A stretch of 64,000 bases of DNA from Conyzicola lurida (GCF_014204935.1 NZ_JACHMJ010000001.1:248001-312000); one strand, 5' to 3'. Positions 16,297 through 25,795 are shown, counted from the stretch's first letter. Numbers and translations are program-made. The notes: generated by a model not told the origin, from the letters alone.

Positions 16297-17667
16297 CTAG
16301 ACCGCCGTTTCGTCGACGAGCAGCTCGTCGAGCGCGACCTCCTCGGCCGGCGGCCGCTGCAGCAGCTCGACCAGTCCGACGGCCAGCGCGGCCAGCACCG
16401 CGGTCCACAGGGTGAGGCCCGGGCTGAGCGGGCGCGCCAGCAGAATGACGGCGGCGCCGACCACCGCGATCGCCGCGCGCACCGGTGTGCGAGCCCGGTA
16501 GAGCCAGAAGCCGAAGCGCCCGGTGGTGATGCCGCGCTTCTCGGCGGCGGTGCGGACGATGGCGGCACCGCTGACCGCGAACGCCCGGCCGGCGCTCGGC
16601 ACCCGGAACGGCCCCGCCAGCCAGGCCACGAGAGCGACGGTGACGGCCAGCACGAGGGCCGCGATGGTGCTAGTGCGGATCAGTGTCGTCAGCTGCTGGT
16701 AGATCTCGACCGCGACATCCGACGGCATATAGGCGGGGGAGACGGCGCCGACGAAGAACACGCGGCCCACCGCGATCGCGGCGAGGCAGACGACCAGCGC
16801 GAGGGCGAGGGCGCCGCCCGCCCAGACCAGCGCGAGGGAGCGGCGGCGGGCGGCCAGAACGCCCGCGGCGAGGACGACGAGCACGAGCCAGGGCAGCCAC
16901 AGCCCGATGGCGACGACGGCGTCATAACCGAGCTGCGCCCGGGTGACGGAGTCGGACTTCGCGATGACGATCGTGCGGTCCAGCTCGGGCAGGTTCGCGG
17001 CGAAGGTCAGCCCCTGGTCGACGAGCAGCGTCTCGACCCGGTCGAGCACGGGAGCGAGACGGATGCCCACTTCGCCCCCGGGGCCGAGCGAGACCGCTCC
17101 GGTATCGTCGCCGTGGATGGCGGCGACGATCTCGCGGTGACTCGTGCGCAGGGCCTCCTCGAAGATGTCCCCGAACGCGTCCGAGGCGACGAGGGTCGAC
17201 ACCGTGTTGCGGATCAGCGAGCGGATGCCCTGCACGACGGTGCCCTCGAGCGAGCGCAGGGTCGTGGTCGCGACCGGCCCCAGCCCGAGGTCGACGATGC
17301 CGTCGAACACGTCGCCGGTGATCTGCTCGATGTCGACCTGGCTGTCGATCACGGCGACGACCTCGTCGGTGACGAACGCCTGCACCGCACGGTCGCGGGC
17401 GAGAGGCGCGAAAGTCGAGACGAACACCTCGGTCTGCAGCAGCTGCGTCTGTGCCCAGTTCGCCGCGACGGCCACCGGGGCGAGCAGCGAGCCGACCACG
17501 ATCAGCACGACGGAGGCGAGGGTGCGTCCCCACGCGCCTCGTTTCTTCGTGGCCGTCGGCCGGGCCTTCGTCTCGCGCAGGAACACGTTCTCGTCGCGCA
17601 GCGAATCGTTCTCGGCACGCAGCGCGTCGACGAGTTCCTGCAGCTGGGCGGTGGTGAGGCGGGCCAT
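16297..17667 (-). CDS. Coiled-coil membrane protein of unknown function
   Basis: The ATG at 17667 gives 456 residues. The N-terminus (about 1-35, LQELVDALRAENDSLRDENVFLRE) is a predicted coiled coil. A basic stretch and a membrane helix (ASVVLIVVGSLLAPVAVAANWA) follow. Next comes a roughly 190-residue extracytoplasmic domain (LLQTEVFVSTFAPLARD, then QVDIEQITGDVFDGI and an IRNTV segment), and finally five or so helices to the C-terminus with LDELLVDETAV at the end. No catalytic motif is seen. It faces the 15883 gene convergently, with 9 bp between stops. Confidence 0.78.
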   Translation of the reverse strand: MARLTTAQLQELVDALRAENDSLRDENVFLRETKARPTATKKRGAWGRTLASVVLIVVGSLLAPVAVAANWAQTQLLQTEVFVSTFAPLARDRAVQAFVTDEVVAVIDSQVDIEQITGDVFDGIVDLGLGPVATTTLRSLEGTVVQGIRSLIRNTVSTLVASDAFGDIFEEALRTSHREIVAAIHGDDTGAVSLGPGGEVGIRLAPVLDRVETLLVDQGLTFAANLPELDRTIVIAKSDSVTRAQLGYDAVVAIGLWLPWLVLVVLAAGVLAARRRSLALVWAGGALALALVVCLAAIAVGRVFFVGAVSPAYMPSDVAVEIYQQLTTLIRTSTIAALVLAVTVALVAWLAGPFRVPSAGRAFAVSGAAIVRTAAEKRGITTGRFGFWLYRARTPVRAAIAVVGAAVILLARPLSPGLTLWTAVLAALAVGLVELLQRPPAEEVALDELLVDETAV

Positions 17668-17871
17668 AACGGCATCAGCGTAGGGCCGCGCGCGATCGCG
17701 GGATCTCACACGGAACGGGTGGGCGGTCGCGCCCGACAGGGGCGTGCGGTGGCCTCGATGCCAGCCGACCACCGCTCGCCCAACAGGACGCTCGCCGGTC
17801 TAGCCGCCCGATCGTCCTGTCGAACGGGCGACGGGCGCGATCGGTCCTGTCGAGCGTGCGAGGAAATGCGG
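17668..17871. repeat. Intergenic region with degenerate CCTGTCGA repeats
   Basis: No gene is visible in this 204-bp gap between two minus-strand genes. It contains CGATCGTCCTGTCGAACGGG near 17813-17828 and a related direct copy with CCTGTCGAGCGTGCG at 17846-17860, which matches 10671-10685 near galK. GGTGGGCGGTCG and GACCACCGC are inverted to each other around 17750. These look like decayed members of the TTCGACAGG family. Confidence 0.5.
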
Positions 17872-19179
17872 CTAGCTGCGCCGCAGCAACCGCGCGACGA
17901 CGTCCTCGCCGAACTCGAGCGCCTCGAGCGGCACGCGCTCGTCGACTCCGTGGAACATGGCGGGGAACTTGAAGTCCTCCGGCAGTCTCAGCGGGATGAA
18001 GCCGTACCCGGTGATGCCGATGCGCAGCAGGGCTTTCGCGTCGGTGCCGCCGGGGATCAGGTGCGGCAGGATGACGGCGCCGGGGTCGACCTCGGAGATG
18101 ACGGCCTGCAGCTCGTCGATCAGCGGGCTGGTGACCGACGACTCGAAGGCCGGCAGGTGGATCTGCTCGGTGACCTCGACGCGGTCGCCCGCAGCGTCGC
18201 GGACCGCCGCGAGCACCTCGTCACGCCGCCCGGGGATGTACCGGACGTCGACCGTCGCGGTCGCGACATCCGGCACCACATTCGCCTTGCTGCCCGCCGA
18301 GATGATCGTGACGTTCGAGACGTCCCGGAGTCCCGCGCGGATGCGCGGCGCGCTCGGTCCGACGAGGCTCGCGAGCTCCTCGGGGGTCGCGTCAGGCCCG
18401 ACGCCGGCGAGCTCGCGCAGGCGCTCGAGCAGGATCGTGGTCGTGTTGCTCAGAATGAGGGGCCACTGGATGTCGCCGATGCGGGTGATCGCCGCGGCGA
18501 GGGTCAGCGTGGGATTGTCGACGGCGGGCAGCGAGCCGTGTCCGGCCTGCCCGCGGGCGACGAGGTCGAGCCAGAGCACGCCCTTCTCGCCCGTGTTCAT
18601 CAGGTAGGCGCGCTTGCCGTCGACCGTGACGCTGTAGCCGCCACCCTCGCCGACCGCGTTGACCACGCCCGCGAAGACCTCGGGGTGCGCGTCGACCATC
18701 CAGTCGGAGCCGTACTCGGTGCCGTCCTCCTCGTCGGCGAAGAAGACCAGCACGATGTCGCGCTGCGGACGGAAGCCCTCGGTGTGCAGCCGGCCGACCG
18801 CGGCCAGCATCATCGCCACGAAGTTCTTCATGTCGACGGCGCCGCGGCCCCAGAGCATGCCGTCGGTGATGTCGCCGTCGAACGGGCCGTGGGTCCAGGC
18901 GGAGGCGTCGGCCGGGACCACGTCGAGGTGGCCGTGCAGCATGAGCGCGGGCAGGGAGGGGTCGGTGCCGGTCCAGCGCGCGACGAGGTTGGTGCGCCCG
19001 GGCGCCCGCTCGTAGCGGGTACTGCCGATGCCGTACGAGGCGAGGATCGTCTCGACGTAGTCGGCCGCGGCCGACTCGGGCTCGGCGCGCCCGCCGCCGT
19101 AGTTGGACGTGTCGATGCGGATGAGGTCGCGCGCCATCCGCACGACGGGTGCGAGGTCCTCGTCGCGCGGCTGGGTCAC
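17872..19179 (-). CDS. M20-family metallopeptidase/deacylase (ArgE/DapE-like)
   Basis: The GTG at 19179 overlaps the upstream aldolase stop (GTGA) and gives 435 residues. Zinc-ligand motifs are MLHGHLDVVP near residue 80 (His-x-Asp), GRGAVDMKNF near 112 (bridging Asp) and FFADEEDGTEYGS near 147 (catalytic Glu pair). A dimerisation domain follows, with GQAGHGSLP near 213. Family members hydrolyse N-acyl amino acids, dipeptides or related amides. As last gene of the ABC-RraA-aldolase operon, it probably cleaves an imported amide to release an amino acid. The substrate is unknown. Confidence 0.85.
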   Translation of the reverse strand: MTQPRDEDLAPVVRMARDLIRIDTSNYGGGRAEPESAAADYVETILASYGIGSTRYERAPGRTNLVARWTGTDPSLPALMLHGHLDVVPADASAWTHGPFDGDITDGMLWGRGAVDMKNFVAMMLAAVGRLHTEGFRPQRDIVLVFFADEEDGTEYGSDWMVDAHPEVFAGVVNAVGEGGGYSVTVDGKRAYLMNTGEKGVLWLDLVARGQAGHGSLPAVDNPTLTLAAAITRIGDIQWPLILSNTTTILLERLRELAGVGPDATPEELASLVGPSAPRIRAGLRDVSNVTIISAGSKANVVPDVATATVDVRYIPGRRDEVLAAVRDAAGDRVEVTEQIHLPAFESSVTSPLIDELQAVISEVDPGAVILPHLIPGGTDAKALLRIGITGYGFIPLRLPEDFKFPAMFHGVDERVPLEALEFGEDVVARLLRRS

Positions 19180-19907
19180 GGCAGCAGCTTCTTCGCGTCG
19201 TCGAGGGCGCCGCTGAAGGCGAGGCGCAGGGCGGCGAACTCCTGGCGGAGACCGATCGTGTGGGCGCCCTCCTCGATCGCGATGCGCTGCTCGACCTCGC
19301 TCCAGGCCGGCATCATCCACGGCTTGCCCGCGGCGGCCGCGGCACGGCCGATGCTGCGCAGGGTCTGTTCCTCGAACTCGCCGACCTGGTAGCCGCCACC
19401 GCCGCGGCGGGCGAACAGGTCGCCCGGGCCGACGAAGACGCCGTCGACGGTGTCGAGCGCGAGGATCGCCTCGATGTCGTCGAGCGCCGCCGGGTCTTCG
19501 ATCATCGGCAGGCACAGGGTCTTCGTGTTCTGGACGTCGGACCAGTCGGCGTCGAAGCCGATGTAGTCCATGGTGCGGCCGCCGGCCAGGCTGCGGTCGC
19601 CGAGCGGCGGCAGTTTCGCGAGGCCGCAGACCTCGGCGGCCTGGGCGACGTCGAGGATGTGCGGGATGATGATGCCGTCGGCGCCGAAGTCGAGCGCCTG
19701 CTGGATGGGGGAGCGTTCGGGCGCGCCGACCTTGACCAGCACGGTGAGGCCGAGGAGCGACGAGAACGGGATGATGCGGTTGAGGTCGGCGAGGTCGAAG
19801 TTGCCGTGCTCGACGTCGAAGATGACCGTGTCGTAGCCGGCACGGGCGACGATCTCGACTCCGGCGACGTTGGGCGTCGAGAACCAGGCGGCGAATTTGG
19901 GGCTCAT
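19176..19907 (-). CDS. HpcH/HpaI-family class II aldolase (first copy)
   Basis: This 243-residue TIM-barrel protein has the active-site FDVEHGNFD (catalytic His), metal ligands in PMIED and VGPGDLFA, and the C-terminal pattern of 2-keto-3-deoxy aldolases. The place where HpaI has its substrate-binding Arg (VRP/VRV) reads VKVGAPERSP, a Lys for Arg change, so substrate preference may differ. It would cleave a 4-hydroxy-2-oxoacid to pyruvate plus an aldehyde, or act on a citrate-lyase-like substrate. It overlaps the M20 gene by 4 bp and follows the RraA-like gene by 3 bp. A second family member lies at 25014. Confidence 0.85.
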   Translation of the reverse strand: MSPKFAAWFSTPNVAGVEIVARAGYDTVIFDVEHGNFDLADLNRIIPFSSLLGLTVLVKVGAPERSPIQQALDFGADGIIIPHILDVAQAAEVCGLAKLPPLGDRSLAGGRTMDYIGFDADWSDVQNTKTLCLPMIEDPAALDDIEAILALDTVDGVFVGPGDLFARRGGGGYQVGEFEEQTLRSIGRAAAAAGKPWMMPAWSEVEQRIAIEEGAHTIGLRQEFAALRLAFSGALDDAKKLLP

Positions 19908-19910
19908 GGG

Positions 19911-20615
19911 TCAGGCCTTTCCTGCGCTCGCGAGAGCGTCGAGTTCTGCGAGGTCCTCCGGCGGGAGGATCTGTTCTGCGAGTGAGATTCCTGCGCGCAC
20001 CTTGGCCATAACGGGCGGTTCCCAGGCCATCATGCCGCGCACGCGGTCGACGAGGGCTTCGAGCACGGCGGGCTCGGCGAAGAGCACACCGTTCTCGTCG
20101 GCCATAGCGATCATGCCGGGGCGCACAGTGACGCCGCCGACCGAGACGGGCACGTTGATGGCCCCCTGGATCGGACCGGCCGAGAAGCGCGTGGTGAGCG
20201 GGGCGAGCCCTGTGGCGTAGACCGCCATGCCCGACTGACGCAGCTCGACGACGTCCGTGACGGTACCGCTGACCGCGGCTCCGACCGCTCCGAAGGCGGA
20301 GAGCGAGAACGAGACGCCGCCGCCGAGGGCCGCGTGCGTGGTGTTGTGGCCGTTGTCGATGACGACGAAGTCGCCCGGCCGCACGAGCTTGGTCAGGTAG
20401 TGCACCATGCGCGAGTCGGTCGCGACCAGCTTGACCGTGATGACGCGGCCCACGGTGAGTTTCTCACCGCCGACAATGTTGTGGATGCCGCGGGCGAAAC
20501 CCTCTTCGAGGATGTGGCCGAACGTGGGGAGGTCGAGTCCCGCGAGGGTCTCGATCAGCTCCCGCGAGACCTCGGGGATATCGGTGACGATCCGCACGTC
20601 GGGGGAGACGCTCAT
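19911..20615 (-). CDS. RraA-family protein (aldolase/decarboxylase-like)
   Basis: This 234-residue protein has the RraA/HMG-aldolase fold, with [16 protein letters not shown] near residues 84-100 and [20 protein letters not shown] near 111-130, followed by YATGLAP. Active 4-hydroxy-4-methyl-2-oxoglutarate/4-carboxy-4-hydroxy-2-oxoadipate aldolases carry DG..RD at the second motif; here it reads SGTVTD, so the Arg is replaced by Thr (residue 120) while the Asp (121) remains. Activity may therefore be altered. It overlaps the ABC ATPase gene by 4 bp, within the operon. Decarboxylase, aldolase or regulatory roles all remain open. Confidence 0.78.
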   Translation of the reverse strand: MSVSPDVRIVTDIPEVSRELIETLAGLDLPTFGHILEEGFARGIHNIVGGEKLTVGRVITVKLVATDSRMVHYLTKLVRPGDFVVIDNGHNTTHAALGGGVSFSLSAFGAVGAAVSGTVTDVVELRQSGMAVYATGLAPLTTRFSAGPIQGAINVPVSVGGVTVRPGMIAMADENGVLFAEPAVLEALVDRVRGMMAWEPPVMAKVRAGISLAEQILPPEDLAELDALASAGKA

Positions 20616-21388
20616 ACCGCGATCCCCACGCTGCCGAGGAACGAGCGCAGGCGCTCGTTGGTGCTCTGCTTGAAGATGTATTCCGGCGTACCGACCTCGC
20701 GGATCGCGCCCTCTGTCATGAACACGACGCGGTCTGCGACATCCCGGGCAAAGCCCATCTCGTGCGTGACGACGATCATCGTCTGGCCCTGCTGCGACAG
20801 CGAGCGCATGACCTGCAGCACATCGTCGACGAGCTCGGGGTCGAGCGCCGAGGTGGGCTCGTCGAAGAGCAGGATGTCGGGCGCCATCGCGAGCGAGCGG
20901 GCGATGGCGACGCGCTGCTGCTGTCCGCCCGAGAGCTCGGAGGGGTAGTGGTGCGCGCGGTCCGCGAGACCGACGCGGTCGAGGAGGGCGAGCGCCTGCT
21001 TCTTCGCCTCGGCAGGCTTGATGCCGCGCACGTGGGTGGGGGCGTGCGCGATGTTCTGCAGCGCGGTCATGTGCGGGAACAGGTTGAACTGCTGGAACAC
21101 CATGCCGAGGCGGCGGCGCTGGGCGGTGATCTGCGTCTCGTTGAGGTGGTGCAGCTTGCCGTTGGTCTCGTCGTAGCCGAGCAGTTCGCCGTCGAGGTAG
21201 ATCGAGCCGCTGTCGATGGTCTCGAGCTGGTTGAGTGTGCGCAGGAAGGTCGACTTGCCGGCGCCGGACGGGCCGATGAGTACGACGACTTCGCCGCGGG
21301 CGACGTCGAGGGAGACGTTGTCGAGCACGAGCGAGTGCCCGAAGGACTTGCTCACCTCGTGGGCGCGAAGCAGGGGGAGGGCGTTCAC
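20612..21388 (-). CDS. Polar amino-acid ABC transporter, ATP-binding subunit (GlnQ/HisP type)
   Basis: This 258-residue ATPase has Walker [10 protein letters not shown] near residue 39, the Q-loop [13 protein letters not shown], signature [16 protein letters not shown] near 139, Walker [14 protein letters not shown] and the switch [14 protein letters not shown]. The Q-loop sequence and length are typical of the polar amino-acid uptake subfamily. It overlaps the genes on both sides by 4 bp and would energise the permease encoded upstream. Confidence 0.93.
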   Translation of the reverse strand: MNALPLLRAHEVSKSFGHSLVLDNVSLDVARGEVVVLIGPSGAGKSTFLRTLNQLETIDSGSIYLDGELLGYDETNGKLHHLNETQITAQRRRLGMVFQQFNLFPHMTALQNIAHAPTHVRGIKPAEAKKQALALLDRVGLADRAHHYPSELSGGQQQRVAIARSLAMAPDILLFDEPTSALDPELVDDVLQVMRSLSQQGQTMIVVTHEMGFARDVADRVVFMTEGAIREVGTPEYIFKQSTNERLRSFLGSVGIAV

Positions 21389-22332
21389 TGGTTGTCTCCT
21401 TCCACGGAAGCGGGAACCTTGGCGGCGGTCGGTGTCGCGGGGTCGACGGGACGCGGCGGCTTGGACTTGACGCGGCCGACGACGCGGCGGTTGAAACCGC
21501 GGCCGAAGCGCTTCTCGAGACGCGACTGCAGGAAGTACAGGACGCTCGTCATGAACAGGTACCAGATGCTGGCGACGATGAGCAGCGGAATGACCTTGCC
21601 CGTCGTGACGTAGATGCCCTGGGCGGAGTAGAACAGGTCGGCGACCGCCATCACCGAGACGAGCGATGTGCCCTTCAACATGATGATGATCTGGTTGCCG
21701 GTGGGGGGAACGATGGCGCGCATGGCCTGCGGCAGGGTGATCTGCAGGAAGCTCTTACGCGACGAGAGGCCGAGCGACTGGGCGGCTTCCTTCTGGCCGT
21801 TGGGCACGGAGAGCAGTCCGCCACGCACGACCTCGCACATGTACGCCGCTTCGTTCAGGCCGAGGCCGAGGAGGGCGGCGAGCACGGGGTTGATGAGGTC
21901 GTTCGTCGACGCGCTGAAGAACGGGTCGGCGCCGGGCAGGCCGAGTTCGACGCGGGGGATGAAGATCGCGATGTTGTACCAGAAGATGAGCTGCACGAGC
22001 GTCGGGGTGCCGCGGAAGAACCAGACGAAGAAGTCCGCGACGGCCTTGACGAGCTTGTTCGGCGATAGACGGGCCGCGGCCAGGAGGATACCGAGCACGA
22101 TGCCGATCGCCATGGCGCCGATCGTCAGATAGATCGTGGTCCAGAGGCCCTGCAGGATGGCGGGGAAGAAGAGGTACTTCGTGATGACGGGCCACTCCAC
22201 CGTCGGGTTGGTCACGAACGTCCAGAGCACGGCCGCGGCCAGGGCTCCGACGACGATCGTCGCGATCCATTGGCCCGGACGGCGCCGGCGCCGGGCGGTC
22301 GACACGTCGACCGGTGTTAGCTCGCTCATCAC
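21385..22332 (-). CDS. Polar amino-acid ABC transporter, permease subunit (HisM/GlnP type)
   Basis: This 315-residue membrane protein has an N-terminal Arg-rich cytoplasmic tail, a helix ([19 protein letters not shown]), an extracytoplasmic loop and then the canonical five-helix core with [16 protein letters not shown] (as [10 protein letters not shown]) and the EAA-like loop [22 protein letters not shown] near 210. The C-terminus is basic and Pro-rich. Only one permease gene is present, so the transporter is probably a homodimer. It is coupled to the ATPase gene, and the solute-binding protein gene ends 41 bp upstream of its start. Confidence 0.92.
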   Translation of the reverse strand: MMSELTPVDVSTARRRRRPGQWIATIVVGALAAAVLWTFVTNPTVEWPVITKYLFFPAILQGLWTTIYLTIGAMAIGIVLGILLAAARLSPNKLVKAVADFFVWFFRGTPTLVQLIFWYNIAIFIPRVELGLPGADPFFSASTNDLINPVLAALLGLGLNEAAYMCEVVRGGLLSVPNGQKEAAQSLGLSSRKSFLQITLPQAMRAIVPPTGNQIIIMLKGTSLVSVMAVADLFYSAQGIYVTTGKVIPLLIVASIWYLFMTSVLYFLQSRLEKRFGRGFNRRVVGRVKSKPPRPVDPATPTAAKVPASVEGDNQ

Positions 22333-22372
22333 TACCTCTTTCTTCCCCGCTATCGGTTACTGCGGTGGTTCG

Positions 22373-23299
22373 TTACTCGTCTTCGGCCAGGTTGAAGCCG
22401 AACTCATCCATGGCGTTCTCTTCGATGCCGTACTTCTCGAGCAGGAAGTCGTAGGTGCCGGCGTCCTTGAGCGCGTTGAACGTGTCGAGGAGGACGGGGA
22501 CGATCGGGGCTTCCTTGGGTGCGAAGGCGCCGACCCAGAACGGCGGGAAGCCGTTATCGGTTGAATTGGCACCGGAGATCTCGAGGGTGTCGTCCTGCGA
22601 CACGTAGTACGTGAGCGGGATCTGCGACGAGAACGCGGCGTCCGCGCGGCCGGACTTCACCGCGAGGATCGCGGTGTCCTGGTCGGCGAACAGCGAGATG
22701 TCGATGGGGGTGTCGCACTCGGCCTGCTGGGCTTCGAGCACCTTCTGTGCTGTTCCGCCCTGCAGCGTGGCGATGGTGTGGCCGCAGGTGTCGTCGAGTC
22801 CCTCGATCTTGTCGTCGGCGGTCTTCTGCTGGAGGAACACCACGTACTCGGCGATCCAGACGGCGAAGTCGTAGTTGGCCTGCGTGGCGGGGATGTCGGA
22901 CAGGGGCGAGATGCCGGCGTCGTACTTGTCGCTCTCGAAGCCGGTGTAGATGTCGGCGCTGGTGGGGGCGACCTCGAGGTCGATCTCGATGCCGAGAGCG
23001 GCCTCCATCGCGGCGACGGTGTCGAAGTTGATGCCCTCGTAGGTGACGCCGTCTTCGCCCTTCTGCGAGTAGGGCGGCAGGGTGATCGTGGCGAGACGCA
23101 GCACGCCGGACTCCTGAATCTCCGCCGGGAGGGAGTCGTGCAATTCCTGGCTGAACTCGGGCAGCGGCATGCCGCCCTCGGTCGGTTCTGCGCTGCTGCT
23201 GGTGTCGGTGTCGGCACCTGCCGCGCAGCCCGCGAGCATGAACAGTGCGGCAGCGGTGGCGGTGGCGACTGCCACGCGGGACTGGATGCGAGTGGCCAT
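22373..23299 (-). CDS. Solute-binding lipoprotein of the amino-acid ABC transporter
   Basis: The ATG at 23299 has AAGGAGG at ideal spacing, giving 308 residues and excluding the longer upstream frame. A signal peptide ends in the lipobox LAGC (Cys about residue 25), followed by a Ser/Thr/Glu-rich linker. The mature part is a family 3 bacterial binding-protein fold: GVLRLATITLPPYSQKGEDGVTYEGINFDTVAAMEAALG, then DAGISPLSDIPATQ and SGRADAAFSSQIPLTYYV. It would capture a polar amino acid or related compound outside the membrane. It is first gene of the six-gene operon running to 17872. Confidence 0.93.
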   Translation of the reverse strand: MATRIQSRVAVATATAAALFMLAGCAAGADTDTSSSAEPTEGGMPLPEFSQELHDSLPAEIQESGVLRLATITLPPYSQKGEDGVTYEGINFDTVAAMEAALGIEIDLEVAPTSADIYTGFESDKYDAGISPLSDIPATQANYDFAVWIAEYVVFLQQKTADDKIEGLDDTCGHTIATLQGGTAQKVLEAQQAECDTPIDISLFADQDTAILAVKSGRADAAFSSQIPLTYYVSQDDTLEISGANSTDNGFPPFWVGAFAPKEAPIVPVLLDTFNALKDAGTYDFLLEKYGIEENAMDEFGFNLAEDE

Positions 23300-23455
23300 G
23301 CGGCCCTCCTTCTCATAAATTGCGAATGTGATTCGGTGCTGGTGGTATGCACAACCTAGGGCATATTTGTTTCGTTCGTGTGACAAATTTGCCTGGATAA
23401 CCTCACCTTCTTAGATCTACAATGGGCAAACCCTTAGTTCGGAAGGAATCGCGCA

Positions 23456-24379
23456 ATGAGCGGCACTTGGTATGACGGCCCGATAATCGATGCCCACACC
23501 CACCTGTGGAACCTGACGGAGAACGACCACTACCCCTGGCTGCGACCCGCGGGCAACTTCGGACCGAAGGGCCGCCTCGACGCTCTCAAGGGCAAGAACT
23601 ACGTTCTCGACGACTACCGCCGCGACATCGCCGGCACGGGAGTCGTCGCCTCGGTGCACATCGAAGCGCTCTGGGAGACCGCGGCAGATCCGGTGAACGA
23701 GACCCGCTGGCTCGAATCGCTCGGCTCACCCGACCTCGCCTCGCGCTACGTCGCCGCCGCCACGTTCGGCGTCGCCGGAACGCGTGCCGAGCTCGAGGCG
23801 CAGGCCGCTTTCGACCGCGTGCGCGGCATCCGCCAGGTCATCGCCTGGACGCCCAATCCCGAGCGCCGCATGGCCGCCGAGGCGGACATCACCCGTCGGC
23901 CGGAGTGGCGCGAGGCGATCACCACCCTGCTCGACCTCGACCTGCACCTCGAGCTGCTGATGTACCCGCACCAGGCACAGAACGTGGCCGAACTCGCGGC
24001 CGACTTTCCGACGCTGCCCATCGTCGTCAACCACATCGGCAGTCCCATCGAGCAGGATGACGCCGGGCTCGAGCTCTGGCGCGACGGGGTCACACTCATG
24101 TCGGCGCAGTCGAACGTGCTCGTCAAGCTCTCGGCCGCCGCGGCCTACCCGACCGAAAAATCTGTCGACGCGATGCGCCCCTTCGCCGACCACCTCGTCG
24201 GCTCGTTCGGGGCCGACCGCGTGATGGTCGGCAGCGACTTCCCGGTGGGCACCCTCGTCGGCTGGAGCTACGCGACCTACATGGACGCCTACCGCGCCGT
24301 GCTCGAGGGCAACTCACGCGACGAGCAGGCCGCGATGTTCCACGACACGGCCGCCCGCCTGTATCGGATGGCGGTCTAG
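23456..24379 (+). CDS. Amidohydrolase-2 family protein (TIM-barrel hydrolase/lactonase)
   Basis: This 307-residue protein begins IIDAHTHLWN (HxH metal motif near 12-16), then has ASVHIEALW, RVRGIRQVIAW, VVNHIGSP near 187 (active-site His) and VMVGSDFPVG near 258 (catalytic Asp). This is the layout of COG3618-type lactonases (L-fuconolactonase, galactarolactonase) and related decarboxylases. It is divergent from the ABC operon, and its stop overlaps the convergent Lrp-gene stop (CTAG). A lactone, a cyclic amide or a 2-pyrone carboxylate is a possible substrate. Confidence 0.85.
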   Translation: MSGTWYDGPIIDAHTHLWNLTENDHYPWLRPAGNFGPKGRLDALKGKNYVLDDYRRDIAGTGVVASVHIEALWETAADPVNETRWLESLGSPDLASRYVAAATFGVAGTRAELEAQAAFDRVRGIRQVIAWTPNPERRMAAEADITRRPEWREAITTLLDLDLHLELLMYPHQAQNVAELAADFPTLPIVVNHIGSPIEQDDAGLELWRDGVTLMSAQSNVLVKLSAAAAYPTEKSVDAMRPFADHLVGSFGADRVMVGSDFPVGTLVGWSYATYMDAYRAVLEGNSRDEQAAMFHDTAARLYRMAV

Positions 24380-24933
24380 ACGTCGTGCTTGGAAATCGCC
24401 CTCAGCATGCGCTCCGTGACGTTCTCGGGTTCGGCGTGCACGAGGGCGATCGAGGTCACGGTCTGCTGCACGCCGGCGATGTTCCACACCTCGTTCGCGA
24501 GGATCTGACGGAGGTCGTCGAAACCGTGGGCGCGGATCTTCACCACCATGTCGTTGCTGCCGGTGACGACGCTGATCTCCTCCACGCCACGGATCTCGAG
24601 CAGGTGCGAAATAACGACGCTCTGGTCGTGGCCGATCGCCGCGACGATGGACAGGTAGGCGACCGTCGAGTTGCCGAGGCGCTCCCAGTCGATGTCGACG
24701 CTGAAGCCGCGGATGACGCCGCGCTGCTTGAGGCGCGCGATTCGGTCGGCCACGGCGGGCGACGACATTCCGAGAATGTCCGCCAGCTTCGACTGCGGGA
24801 TTCGCGCGTCGCGCGACAATTCGACCAGCAGTTTCGTGTCGATCGCGTCGAGCTCGACGCTCGGACCGCTCGGCAGAATGCGCTGGGCGAGCGTCTTGAG
24901 CGGGGAATCGCTGATCGGCGGAACTGCGGCCAT
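24376..24933 (-). CDS. Lrp/AsnC-family transcriptional regulator
   Basis: This 185-residue protein has a roughly 25-residue N-terminal extension, then the Lrp winged helix-turn-helix (ELDAIDTKLLVELSRDARIPQSKLADILGMSSPAVADRIARLKQRGVIRGF, about 27-78) and a RAM/AsnC ligand domain (EISVVTGSNDMVVKI). AAGGAG precedes the ATG. It lies between the amidohydrolase gene and the divergent second aldolase gene, in the middle of the catabolic block, so it probably senses an amino acid intermediate and controls both flanks. Its stop overlaps that of the 23456 gene by 4 bp. Confidence 0.9.
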   Translation of the reverse strand: MAAVPPISDSPLKTLAQRILPSGPSVELDAIDTKLLVELSRDARIPQSKLADILGMSSPAVADRIARLKQRGVIRGFSVDIDWERLGNSTVAYLSIVAAIGHDQSVVISHLLEIRGVEEISVVTGSNDMVVKIRAHGFDDLRQILANEVWNIAGVQQTVTSIALVHAEPENVTERMLRAISKHDV

Positions 24934-25013
24934 CGGATGGTCTCCTTCTTCACCTTAAAAAATGCCCCTCGTCGGGCGCAAACTCATTATAAATCGATAG
25001 CCGGGAGGCAGTG

Positions 25014-25757
25014 ATGACTACCGTATCCAAGTTGACAGAGTCCCGAGGCGCATGGATGATGCTCGGCGAACCCGGCCTCACCGCCCGCATCGCCGGTGCC
25101 GGATTCGACTGGATCCTGCTGGACCAGCAACACGGTGCGATCGGCCCGGACCGTCTGGTCGGACTCGCCCGTGCGCACGACCACGGCGCCTGCGAGCTCG
25201 CGGTGCGCGTGCCGTCGGCGGATCCCGCCGCGATCGGCCGCGCGCTCGACGTGGGTGCCTCGATCGTGGTCGTGCCGCTCGTGCAGACCGCCGACGAGGC
25301 GCGCGCCATCGTCGCCGCGGCGAACTACCCGCCGGTAGGCGGCCGCAGCTGGGGTCCGCTGACCCCGCTCTGGGGAGCGCCGACCCCGGATGCCGCGTCC
25401 GCGAAGCCGCGCCTGTGGCCGATGATCGAGACGCGCACGGCCCTCGACCAGCTCGACGAGATCCTCGCTGTCGAGGGACTCGACGCCGTCTTCATCGGAC
25501 CGTACGACCTCTCGCTCGCCCTCGGTATGACCCTCGCCGAGCTGCTCGCCGACGACCGCGGGCCGCTCGCCACGATCGTCGCGGCCTGCCGGAAGGCGGG
25601 TGTGGCCTGCGGTGCCTTCGCCGGGTCGCCGGCCAACGCCAAGCGCCTGGCGAAGTTCGGCTTCGGCCACCTCGCCGTGACGACCGACCTCGGCATCATC
25701 GACGCCGGTACCGCGTTCGTCCTGCCGGGATGGGGCGCGCCACGCACGCTCTACTAG
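25014..25757 (+). CDS. HpcH/HpaI-family class II aldolase (second copy)
   Basis: The ATG at 25014 has GGGAGG 7 bp upstream (a GTG at 25011 is also in frame), giving 247 residues. Active-site features: WILLDQQHGAIG (catalytic His; the usual Glu before it is Gln), AVRVPSADP (the substrate-binding Arg retained), PMIETRTALD and FIGPYDLSLALG (metal Glu and Asp). It belongs to the same family as the 19176 gene but is clearly diverged, so the pathway may need two retro-aldol steps or the two enzymes may serve different isomers. It is divergent from the Lrp gene across 80 bp. Confidence 0.86.
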   Translation: MTTVSKLTESRGAWMMLGEPGLTARIAGAGFDWILLDQQHGAIGPDRLVGLARAHDHGACELAVRVPSADPAAIGRALDVGASIVVVPLVQTADEARAIVAAANYPPVGGRSWGPLTPLWGAPTPDAASAKPRLWPMIETRTALDQLDEILAVEGLDAVFIGPYDLSLALGMTLAELLADDRGPLATIVAACRKAGVACGAFAGSPANAKRLAKFGFGHLAVTTDLGIIDAGTAFVLPGWGAPRTLY

Positions 25758-25795
25758 TCGCCGTCGGCCGGGTGCTCGGCGCCGTGGGCGGCCGG

